DNA of 22,792 nt from Clostridiales bacterium (GTDB taxonomy: Bacteria; Bacillota; Clostridia; Lachnospirales; WQUN01): positions 1-22,792 of the forward strand of contig JAISWA010000090.1 of the NCBI GenBank assembly GCA_031271275.1, written 5' to 3'. The translations under genes were made by a program, and so were the position numbers. Shown piece after piece: positions 15,816-22,072 of the stretch. Each line of letters starts with the position of its first letter. Positions within the stretch are counted from its first letter, which is position 1. The notes beneath the pieces are model-generated. The model was not told the DNA's origin and searched no databases. It saw only the letters and a program-made list of their open reading frames with translations.

Positions 15816-16277
15816 TTAATGTACGGGAACGCAGGAGCAATACGTCCCGCCGCCGACAGACTGGCAAGTACACTGGCTGTTGCAGGTACAGACCGTGTCA
15901 CAGCTGCAATGATTGTCACAGGAACAAACTTGATTGCAGGAACAGTGACCGACGCAACTGCATACCGCTTCGCAGGTGCAGACGCCTTCACAGGTACAAA
16001 CGGTATTGCAGGTGCAGACATTAACGGTGTTGCAGGAACAGTAGCCGCCGCCCGTCAAAGTGGTGGTGTCGCTGGTGATGATGACTTCATCTTCATCATC
16101 CTCGATAAACACGCTTTTCATACCGGGCTTAATGAGTTGGTTGCCGTCCACGATAATGCTGATTTCAGGTTGGGGCAGCTTTGAAACCTGCTCGTCCGCC
16201 TGCTGCGTTTGAGCCGCTATTTGCGCGGCGGGTTGGATATCCACCGGTATCCGGTCGTTGTACGGAATTTCCGACAT
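15816..16277 (-). CDS. Cys-rich C-[S/T]-C hexad-repeat peptide, candidate RiPP precursor
   Basis: A 153-residue protein with an abrupt two-part composition. Residues 1-75 contain no Cys and are acidic (IEDDEDEVI), as in a leader. Residues 76-153 contain 22 Cys in eleven C-[S/T]-C motifs at 80, 88, 94, 100, 106, 112, 118, 124, 130, 136 and 147. The nine from 88 to 136 are exactly six residues apart: C-[S/T]-C-[N/D/E/Q/V]-x-[V/H/Q]. The block is bracketed by GGGYCSC and GGGTYCSC. There is no signal peptide. An AAGGAGGG site five bases before the ATG is the strongest in the cassette. The gene lies directly after a radical SAM/SPASM maturase and a PqqD-like protein, so a thioether-bridged or otherwise modified peptide is likely. 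A metal-binding or spore-coat protein is the alternative. Confidence 0.85.
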   Translation of the reverse strand: MSEIPYNDRIPVDIQPAAQIAAQTQQADEQVSKLPQPEISIIVDGNQLIKPGMKSVFIEDDEDEVIITSDTTTLTGGGYCSCNTVNVCTCNTVCTCEGVCTCEAVCSCVGHCSCNQVCSCDNHCSCDTVCTCNSQCTCQSVGGGTYCSCVPVH

Positions 16278-16289
16278 ACTTACCCTCCT

Positions 16290-17618
16290 TTATATAAAAA
16301 CGGGTTCGATTTTAGAAACATCTACGCCGGCTTTTTGTAAAACCTGACGGTATGTCAACGCCCGGTTAATAACGCAGCGGTCGCTCCCCGCGTGTTCGTC
16401 CGGCGTTCTATTGCCAAGAAGCTTGGCGGCGCAGTCCCCGCCGCAATGCCATTTGCAGAAACAATCCCGGCAGAAAGGAATATTTTTGACCTGCAGGGTA
16501 AGCAAACCGTCCATTACCGTCCGGTCAAAATCAAACCGCGCCGTTTCCGCGTTAAAACGCCCGTAGATAAACCTGCCCGCCCGAACATCCTGAAAGGTAC
16601 AAACCTCGTAACACGAGGTCACGTTGCCTTCGGCGGTAACGGTGTACCCGTTGCTGCACACACTGCAAAAACACTGACAATAGGTGTTGGAGCGCTCGCC
16701 GGAATAGACAAGCCGTATACTTGTTCCCGCTAATTCCTCTTGCGCTTTTAAAAATTCCCGCACAAACACGCGGGGTTCCGGCGCGGACTGCCGGTTTGCC
16801 AAAGCGCGGCCCACTTCAAAAACGGGTTCCATGTGCAGTAATTTGCATTTCGGATAATTTTCCTTTACGAACGCCGCCATCTCGCGCAGTCGGTATACGC
16901 TTTCACTGGTTATGGTCGCGCGTATGCCATACTGTACGCCGGCCTTATCCAGTCTTTTCAGCGTATGGTCCACCTGCTCGAAAGACCCGCGCCCGCCTGC
17001 CAACGGGCGCTGCCTGTTTTGCACATCGGGCAGAATATCGGACGAGACATTGACATCCGTAATCCACGCGACCATATAATCCAACCGGTCTTCCGGCATA
17101 ACGCCATTGGTGGCGGCGCTGATAGTATATTTTAGCCCTTCGCGTTCCGCCGTTTCGCTCATGTATTCGCAGCATTCCTGCACGACGTCGAACGCCGTAA
17201 AGGGTTCCCCGTTACCGTGAAAACCCATTGAAAACTGTTTAAACCCTTTTTCTTTCGCGTTTCGCGCGATTAAATCAATAGCCGCGCGCGCCGCGGGCAT
17301 GGGGAGTTTATGCCCGCCGTCCTCCGCCGAGGCGTAACAATACCGGCAGCGCAGGTTGCAACGGTCTGAGGGGAATAGCGTAACCCGTGTCGGCGCGAAC
17401 GTCTCGTCTACTTTCGGATACGCAAACCCTTCATCAAAGACGCCGCGTTTTTCCAACACGGTAACGACGCTTTGCTCTATTTCATGTAGGGGCTGATTGT
17501 GCAACCGCTTTATAACAGCGTCCCGCGTGTCCCTGTTTACTACGGCGATGAATTTCCGCAACGGCGCGTACAGAATATAGGAATCGTCATAAGCGAGAAA
17601 AAATATTTCCGGCTTCAT
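16290..17618 (-). CDS. Radical SAM/SPASM peptide maturase
   Basis: A 442-residue enzyme with the radical SAM cluster motif CNLRCRYC (Cys87, 91, 94) after an N-terminal segment (SYILYAPLRKFIAVV) often seen in peptide maturases. GFHGNGEPF is the SAM-binding 'GGEP'-like strand. The C-terminal SPASM region has twelve Cys from 314 to 415: YCQCFCSVCSNGYTVT, TSCYEVC, FCRDCFCKWHCGGDC and Cys415, enough for two auxiliary [4Fe-4S] clusters. Enzymes of this layout form thioether or C-C links in RiPPs. Its ATG overlaps the PqqD-like gene as ATGA, and the Cys-rich peptide follows 12 bases later, its ribosome binding site overlapping this stop codon. The peptide is the obvious substrate. Confidence 0.93.
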   Translation of the reverse strand: MKPEIFFLAYDDSYILYAPLRKFIAVVNRDTRDAVIKRLHNQPLHEIEQSVVTVLEKRGVFDEGFAYPKVDETFAPTRVTLFPSDRCNLRCRYCYASAEDGGHKLPMPAARAAIDLIARNAKEKGFKQFSMGFHGNGEPFTAFDVVQECCEYMSETAEREGLKYTISAATNGVMPEDRLDYMVAWITDVNVSSDILPDVQNRQRPLAGGRGSFEQVDHTLKRLDKAGVQYGIRATITSESVYRLREMAAFVKENYPKCKLLHMEPVFEVGRALANRQSAPEPRVFVREFLKAQEELAGTSIRLVYSGERSNTYCQCFCSVCSNGYTVTAEGNVTSCYEVCTFQDVRAGRFIYGRFNAETARFDFDRTVMDGLLTLQVKNIPFCRDCFCKWHCGGDCAAKLLGNRTPDEHAGSDRCVINRALTYRQVLQKAGVDVSKIEPVFI

Positions 17619-18025
17619 ACGCGCCCCTCCACATAGGTCCTGTTTTCATAAAGCTCGATTTCTATCCTGTTCTTAAGATAGCCCGCCTGCCCCAAAGTCA
17701 CGAAAAACATGCCGACTTCGGAAGCAATCCTTTCCAACTCAAACGCCTCTATCATTTCGTCAATAGTGGTTTTTCCATCCGCCATACGCAGCAACTCCCT
17801 GCCAATTTCATTTACGGTGATTACACGCGTACCGTCACGCATTACATGCGCGCCGGAAAAAACCGGCATGTTCTTCTCGTCAAACGAAAGTATAGGGCTT
17901 ATGATAAGTTTATCCACAAGCGCGGGAGCGTTTGGCGCAAAAACTTCAAGCGCTGACGCAGGCTTTGGCGCGGAGGAGGATTTTACGTTCCGGCGCTTAT
18001 GAAATAGTTTTGAAAGCAAACGCAT
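17615..18025 (-). CDS. PqqD-like RiPP recognition protein
   Basis: First gene of the leftward cassette, 136 residues. The C-terminal part (about 65-120: VITVNEIGRELLRMADGKTT, then DEMIEAF and VGMFFVTLGQAGYL) matches the PqqD winged-helix recognition element that binds leader peptides for a radical SAM partner. The N-terminal 40 residues are basic then low-complexity (KSSSAPKPASA) and probably flexible; a short strand-rich section (KLIISPILSFDEKNMPVF) lies between. ATG 18025 is behind AAAGGAG. Four-base overlap with the maturase gene supports a stoichiometric pair. Its expected partner is the leader of the Cys-rich peptide. Confidence 0.85.
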   Translation of the reverse strand: MRLLSKLFHKRRNVKSSSAPKPASALEVFAPNAPALVDKLIISPILSFDEKNMPVFSGAHVMRDGTRVITVNEIGRELLRMADGKTTIDEMIEAFELERIASEVGMFFVTLGQAGYLKNRIEIELYENRTYVEGRV

Positions 18026-18061
18026 CCTGCGTAACTCCTTTGCGTCCGGTGTTTTAGTCTT

Positions 18062-18090
18062 ATATTATCTTCGGGTAACGCCTTCGTAAA
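18062..18090 (-). promoter_or_regulatory. Candidate promoter of the seven-gene cassette
   Basis: Read leftward, TTTACG (18085-18090, 4 of 6) and TAATAT (18062-18067, 4 of 6) are separated by exactly 17 bases. The predicted start near 18055 gives about a 30-base leader before the PqqD-like ATG. It is the only reasonable vegetative promoter in the divergent region, and no internal promoter is needed because all junctions downstream are 15 bases or less, or overlap. Confidence 0.5.
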
Positions 18091-18234
18091 TAGACATTTT
18101 ATGCAACCTTTCATGATTACAACTGTAATGCTAAGCCTCATTTTCCTCGCGTCTGCTTTCATTTTCACGCCCTAATAAAATTTCCCCCGCGGTGGCATAT
18201 TAAAAGGAAACGCCACAGAGCCGGGAGAAAATTT

Positions 18235-20127
18235 ATGCGCAAATTTAAACTTAATCGTATAGGTATACCGCCAATCACGCTGACCGTTCTTTTTCTGTTA
18301 TCGTCCGTTCCGCTGCCCGCCCATGGGGAAAGCGCGCTTTCCACATGGGACGTGGAAGCCGCTTCGGCGTTGGCAGGCGAGCGGGACAAAAAACCGTACA
18401 CCTTCATGGTTTACATGAACGGCTCCGACCTGGAAAGCGAAAGCGGCGCGGCTACAGACGATTTAATCGAAATACTCGAGTCGGGGCTTGAGGCGGAAAA
18501 CGCCAACGTGGTTTTGTTCACCGGCGGCGCGAACCGCTGGCAAAACGGCGTAGTGCCAAACAACCAATGCGCGTTGTGGGAAATTTCCGACGGTTGGCTT
18601 GAGGAGATTACCGGAATAGGCGAGGTCAACATGGGCGACGCGAGTACGCTTGCCGGGTTCATCCGGTTCGGCACGGAAAATTTCCCGGCGGAGAAGTACG
18701 CGCTTATTCTGTGGGACCACGGCGGCGGCGCGATTGCCGGGTACGGGCAGGATGAAAAATTTATCGACGGAAACCTGCTGCTTTCGGATATGCGGCGCGC
18801 CTTCGAAAGCGCCGGGCTTAAAGAAAATAAATTAGAAGTGTTGGGGTTTGACTCCTGCCTGATGGCAACGGTGGAGATGGCGGTGGTCGCGTCGGATTAC
18901 GCCCGGTATATGGTGGCTTCGGAAGATTTGGAGCCGGGCGGCGGTTGGGATTACGGGTTTTTAAGCGCGTTGAACGGCAACCCGCGTATAGGCGGCGAGG
19001 CGCTCGGTAAAATTATCGTGGACAGGTTTACGGAATTTTTCAGCGGAAGCGACGACGAAATCCTGAGCCTTTCCGTTACGGAACTTTCCGGGGCGCGGCG
19101 GGTCATGGACGCGATGGGGCAGCTGATGGCGCGGTGCTCCGGCAATCTTTCGGCGGGCAGCGTCGCCTCTTTCCGGACGCTTGCGGGCAAACGCAGCCGC
19201 ACCAAAACTTTCGGCGAGGGCAGCCCCCGCGACAACGAATGCGATATGGTGGACGCGGGCGACATGGCTGTCAAGCTTAGGGATTTATTCCCGGAGGAAG
19301 CTTCCGAGGTGCTTGCCGCGTTGGAAAACTGCGTGGTTTACAACCGCCATAATTCCGACGCGGATTTAAAGGGCTTGAGCGCCTACTATATTTACGGCGG
19401 GAAGGAAACCGGCGGCGAAGCGCTTACTATTTACGCGTCCATGGGGATGAACGCCCGCTATACGGAATACCTCAACCGTTTTTTTAAGGCGCTTACCGGA
19501 AGCAAAAACCGCGTTACACGTGCCGTAAAAAAATCGGGCGCGGTCGCGCCATCGCCGCCAAGCCCCGGGGAAACCGTTTGCCGCGAAGCCGCCCTTTGGC
19601 GGGAAGTACCCGGCGGGGAACGGTATCGCATGGTCGGGCTGCAAACCGATACGGGCGAGCCTTTTGAGAATTTGCGTTGGGCGAAACTTTTGGGAAATCA
19701 TGTCTGCCTGTTCCCGGTCAGCCGTTCCCGGGGGCATTTTGACTGCGCGATTCCCGCCGAAATTAACGGAAGGGACGGCGATATTATCGTCTCGTTCAGC
19801 CCGCGCAACCCGCAGGGCATAGTGAAAGGCGCGCGGTATAGCGAAGGGGTTATCGTTCAAAAAGGGTTCGTCCCGCTAACGCCGGAAGATGAAATCGCGC
19901 TGTATTATTTTGAGAAAACGGCGGAATCCGGCGAGTGGGTGAAGGGCGAAATTTTTTCCGTAAAAAATAACGGCGGGTCGGTTTTTTTGGAATGGCAGCC
20001 CGCCGGTGAAAATGATTTTTTCGGTTCGCGCGTTACTGACGTCCGGTTAGCGGTGTATTATTCTCCGCCGCGACGCGCTGCAGCGGAACAGCCTTGTTTT
20101 GCTTCAGGTTTTGCCACCACTCAATGA
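18235..20127 (+). CDS. Secreted clostripain-family (C11) cysteine peptidase
   Basis: A 630-residue exported protease. The signal peptide covers about residues 1-32 (basic start, hydrophobic LTVLFLLSSVPLPAHG). The C11 domain begins at YTFMVYMNGSDLES and contains the catalytic dyad His162 in LWDHGGG and Cys208 in FDSCLM. Clostripains cleave after Arg or Lys and often self-activate. The C-terminal 200 residues form a separate, strand-rich region I do not recognise. ATG 18235 follows GGGAG. It is divergent from the peptide cassette across 209 bases and convergent with spoIIR, overlapping it by 95 bases. It could mature the exported Cys-rich peptide, but family members are widespread and the link is only positional. 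Confidence 0.92.
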   Translation: MRKFKLNRIGIPPITLTVLFLLSSVPLPAHGESALSTWDVEAASALAGERDKKPYTFMVYMNGSDLESESGAATDDLIEILESGLEAENANVVLFTGGANRWQNGVVPNNQCALWEISDGWLEEITGIGEVNMGDASTLAGFIRFGTENFPAEKYALILWDHGGGAIAGYGQDEKFIDGNLLLSDMRRAFESAGLKENKLEVLGFDSCLMATVEMAVVASDYARYMVASEDLEPGGGWDYGFLSALNGNPRIGGEALGKIIVDRFTEFFSGSDDEILSLSVTELSGARRVMDAMGQLMARCSGNLSAGSVASFRTLAGKRSRTKTFGEGSPRDNECDMVDAGDMAVKLRDLFPEEASEVLAALENCVVYNRHNSDADLKGLSAYYIYGGKETGGEALTIYASMGMNARYTEYLNRFFKALTGSKNRVTRAVKKSGAVAPSPPSPGETVCREAALWREVPGGERYRMVGLQTDTGEPFENLRWAKLLGNHVCLFPVSRSRGHFDCAIPAEINGRDGDIIVSFSPRNPQGIVKGARYSEGVIVQKGFVPLTPEDEIALYYFEKTAESGEWVKGEIFSVKNNGGSVFLEWQPAGENDFFGSRVTDVRLAVYYSPPRRAAAEQPCFASGFATTQ

Positions 20128-20743
20128 TTTTAAATTTTATTTTGATTGCCGGTTCACGGGTGTTGGTAAGCAGCTGATACTCGCGCTCGGGAAGGTTGAG
20201 CGCCAGTTGGGTTTTCCCGTTCCCGGGCAGCCCTTTCGCCGCGTCGATGTAACAAAGGGGCGGGAACATGACGCACCACCAGTTTTGCCCCGCGCCCTCG
20301 CCGATGGTAATGCGCAGCGCCTCGTAATTCCCCGGGGGGAAGGTCACGTCGCCGTAAACCTTCGTCGGGAAGAAGTCCGTCGTTAGCTGAACGGTCACGG
20401 GATAATCGTAACCGTTTCCGGCAACGATTTCCCCGGCGGTGGCTTTAATATCGTCAAGCCGCGCGGTTAGAAACTCCCTTGTCTCGTCCACGCTTGCGCT
20501 TGCGCTAAGCCCTTCTCTGTAGGTTTCGAGAACCCCGTCGCGCACTTTTTGCTTTAAAAGCTGGTCGCGCTCCCCGTCGCTGTTGGCGAGCACATGGAAG
20601 CGCAGTACGTTTCGCGCGATTTCCGCCTGCGTCGTTTCGGAGTACACATACGTCCGCGCCGCGACGCACAGCGTAAGCAAAAGCCCAAACGCGGCGGAAG
20701 CGGCGATTATTTTTATTTCCTGCAACGCTTTTTTCTTTTCCAT
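20033..20743 (-). CDS. spoIIR: Stage II sporulation protein R
   Basis: Signal protein made in the forespore and secreted to trigger SpoIIGA processing of pro-sigma-E in the mother cell. It has an N-terminal membrane segment (IIAASAAFGLLLTLCVAA) and the family blocks RFHVLANSDGERDQLLKQKV (residues 47-66 region), YPVTVQLTTDFFPTKVYGD, NYEALRITIGEGAGQNWWC and VMFPPLC. Length is 236 residues from ATG 20743, eight bases after GAGGG; a GTG three codons upstream is less well spaced. Its C-terminal 31 codons lie antisense to the clostripain gene. This gene is the main evidence that the organism forms endospores. Confidence 0.95.
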   Translation of the reverse strand: MEKKKALQEIKIIAASAAFGLLLTLCVAARTYVYSETTQAEIARNVLRFHVLANSDGERDQLLKQKVRDGVLETYREGLSASASVDETREFLTARLDDIKATAGEIVAGNGYDYPVTVQLTTDFFPTKVYGDVTFPPGNYEALRITIGEGAGQNWWCVMFPPLCYIDAAKGLPGNGKTQLALNLPEREYQLLTNTREPAIKIKFKIIEWWQNLKQNKAVPLQRVAAENNTPLTGRQ

Positions 20744-20795
20744 TGCGCACACCCTCGTTTTGTTCGCTTTTATTCAGCGTAAAATTATTTTCGCT

Positions 20796-20827
20796 GTCGT
20801 TCTGAGCCGCAGACGAAGAATATTTTG
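20796..20827. repeat. Solitary half copy of the left-edge palindromic repeat
   Basis: GTCGTTCTGAGCCGCAGACG followed by AAGAATATTTTG matches the left arm of the repeat elements at 336 and 424 with three mismatches. There is no right arm after it. It lies between the divergent spoIIR and tcdA starts and shows that the repeat is dispersed, not confined to the array. Confidence 0.8.
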
Positions 20828-20839
20828 ATGTTTATTCGA

Positions 20840-20868
20840 TTGTTGCCTTTTAAATCTTCCTGTATACT
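20840..20868 (+). promoter_or_regulatory. Promoter placing the tcdA transcript start on its ATG
   Basis: TTGTTG (20840-20845), a 17-base spacer and TATACT (20863-20868, 5 of 6). Exactly six bases separate the -10 box from ATG 20875, so the predicted +1 is the A of the start codon. No purine-rich ribosome binding site exists before the ATG (the bases are TTCCTGTATACTTCCGGC). Confidence 0.6.
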
Positions 20869-20874
20869 TCCGGC

Positions 20875-21570
20875 ATGGATAATTTAGAAAACCCTTTCCT
20901 TCGCGCCGAGTGGCTGTTGGGCGGCGAAGCGATTGCCCGGCTGCGCGACAGCCATGTGGCGATATTCGGCATAGGCGGCGTAGGCTCCTACGCGGCGGAA
21001 GCGCTTGCCCGCTGCGGCGTGGGCGAACTTACGCTAATCGACCACGACGTGGTTTCGGTCACCAACATCAACCGGCAAATCCACGCGCTGCGCTCCACTA
21101 TAGGAAAGCGAAAAGTGGACGTAATGCGCGGGCGGGTTTTGGATATAAACCCGGAGGCGCGGGTAAACGCCCTCCCCGTTTTTTTTAACGAGCATACGGA
21201 ATTGAATTGGGATTTCGACTACGTCATCGACGCGGTGGACACGGTTACGGCGAAACTGCAAATCATACTGACCGCGAAGCAGCTTAACGTACCGGTTGTG
21301 AGCGCCATGGGCGCGGGGAACAAACTTGACCCCACCCGGTTTTTGGCGGCGGACATTTACGAAACGCGCGTCTGCCCGTTGGCGAAAGTGATGCGGCAGC
21401 TTTGCCGCAGGTACGGCATAGCATCTTTGCGCGTGGTGTATTCGACAGAAGTGCCGAGAGAGGTACCCGTAAGCGGAAGAAAGATGATTGGAAGCATCGC
21501 CTTCGCCCCCGCAGCGGCGGGGTTGGCGCTTGCGTTTGAAGCGGTAAACGGGCTGACGGGGATGGTATGA
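20875..21570 (+). CDS. tcdA: tRNA threonylcarbamoyladenosine dehydratase (ThiF/E1-like)
   Basis: Adenylates and cyclises t6A37 of ANN-decoding tRNAs to ct6A. The E1-like Rossmann fold is plain: AIFGIGGVGSYAAEALARCG, then LIDHDVVSVTNINRQIHA with the conserved Asp and Arg, and GKRKVDVMRGRVLDINP. The second half has the subfamily-specific VVSAMGAGNKLDPTRF, DIYETRVCPLAKVMR and VVYSTEVPREV blocks. Length 231 residues is normal. It seems transcribed alone, with a leaderless start. The name has nothing to do with the clostridial toxin of the same symbol. Confidence 0.93.
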   Translation: MDNLENPFLRAEWLLGGEAIARLRDSHVAIFGIGGVGSYAAEALARCGVGELTLIDHDVVSVTNINRQIHALRSTIGKRKVDVMRGRVLDINPEARVNALPVFFNEHTELNWDFDYVIDAVDTVTAKLQIILTAKQLNVPVVSAMGAGNKLDPTRFLAADIYETRVCPLAKVMRQLCRRYGIASLRVVYSTEVPREVPVSGRKMIGSIAFAPAAAGLALAFEAVNGLTGMV

Positions 21571-21637
21571 AGCAAAACCGCCAAACGGGTTTGTTTGACG
21601 GCACTATTTGGAAGATAAACGGTATTGGACGCGCAAA

Positions 21638-21799
21638 TTATTTATGGGATTTTTGCTTTTCTTTAAATTCCTCATAAGAGGGTAATTGCACCCCCTCCAC
21701 ATTAGCGACCTCCACAATAGCGTTATACGCTTCTTCCAGTGTTTCCGCGTTGCCGACCTGACGCGCTAAAAGCGCCAGGATAACCTTTGTTTCGTACAC
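21638..21799 (-). CDS. 53-residue small protein, function unknown
   Basis: A short leftward gene beginning with GTG 21799, seven bases after AGGAGGTAG. The product (MYETKVILALLARQVGNAET at its start, ending SYEEFKEKQKSHK) has an amphipathic helix followed by a Glu/Ala-rich helix, LEEAYNAIVEVANVEG, and a charged tail. It has no signal peptide or membrane segment. The good ribosome binding site, an extended -10 promoter upstream and the absence of competing genes make it credible. I recognise no named family. It is convergent with tcdA and divergent from rimP. Confidence 0.75.
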   Translation of the reverse strand: MYETKVILALLARQVGNAETLEEAYNAIVEVANVEGVQLPSYEEFKEKQKSHK

Positions 21800-21845
21800 G
21801 GCGGCTACCTCCTATTTAAATAGAAATGGCGGTTTTATTTCGTAC

Positions 21846-21854
21846 AGTATAGCA
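21846..21854 (-). promoter_or_regulatory. Extended -10 promoter of the 53-residue gene
   Basis: Read leftward, TG-C-TATACT is a full extended -10 element with a 5 of 6 hexamer. The -35 area is only a T-rich tract. The predicted start near 21839 leaves about a 40-base leader ending in AGGAGG. Confidence 0.5.
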
Positions 21855-21950
21855 GGAAATAAAAAACAAAAAAAGGAGCGCGGCAACGAAGCATTTTCAC
21901 AAACGCCAAACACGTTTCTGCGCCTGGCGTGTTTTCCGTACAAAAAACAC

Positions 21951-21978
21951 TTGCAATTCTTCCGCAATATGTTAGTAT
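21951..21978 (+). promoter_or_regulatory. Candidate promoter of rimP-nusA
   Basis: TTGCAA (21951-21956), a 16-base spacer and TAGTAT (21973-21978), each 4 of 6 consensus. The predicted start near 21985 precedes the leader hairpin and rimP by about 20 and 88 bases. It shows that the rimP operon here has its own promoter. Confidence 0.45.
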
Positions 21979-22004
21979 AGGCAACAGCATAAGATTTTTT
22001 CCGA

Positions 22005-22030
22005 AAAGAGTGGGTGCCGACCCACTCTTT
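22005..22030 (+). promoter_or_regulatory. 11-bp hairpin in the rimP leader, possible attenuator
   Basis: AAAGAGTGGGT (22005-22015) pairs perfectly with ACCCACTCTTT (22020-22030) around the loop GCCG. The following bases are ACTTTTG, a weak U-tract, so it may act as an inefficient terminator or a regulated attenuator. NusA, encoded two genes on, is a termination and pausing factor, which makes autoregulation plausible though unproven. Confidence 0.65.
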
Positions 22031-22072
22031 ACTTTTGTAAAAAAATATTGAACCGCACGAAAGGAAATGCCT

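Noticed and set aside
15802..15873. Upstream ATG start for the stalk-domain protein
   Set aside because: It would overlap the peptide gene by 58 bases and put a charged stretch before the signal peptide; GTG 15801 has a proper GGGGGG site.
15819..16184. Rightward frame antisense to the Cys-repeat peptide, with repeated AGTD/TGTN-like units
   Set aside because: Its periodicity is the shadow of the repeat on the other strand; it has no ribosome binding site and no promoter.
15816..16277. Reading the Cys-repeat protein as a SCIFF (six Cys in forty-five) precursor
   Set aside because: SCIFF peptides are about 45 residues with six Cys; this one has 153 residues, 22 Cys and a strict hexad, so that label does not fit.
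11515..18025. Mobile element carrying the cassette
   Set aside because: No transposase, integrase, terminal inverted repeats or target duplications were found at either end; transfer remains possible but unsupported.
17983..18168. Leftward 61-residue frame upstream of and overlapping the PqqD-like gene
   Set aside because: No ribosome binding site, overlaps the promoter and the true start in another frame, and no recognisable features.
18173..18202. Sporulation-sigma-like promoter (CATATTA) before the clostripain gene
   Set aside because: The -10-like match exists, but the -35 partner and spacing are poor, so I do not call it.
21578..21601. Hairpin CCGCCAAA/TTTGACGG between tcdA and the small gene as bidirectional terminator
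   Set aside because: One mismatch, a large loop and no T-run on either side.
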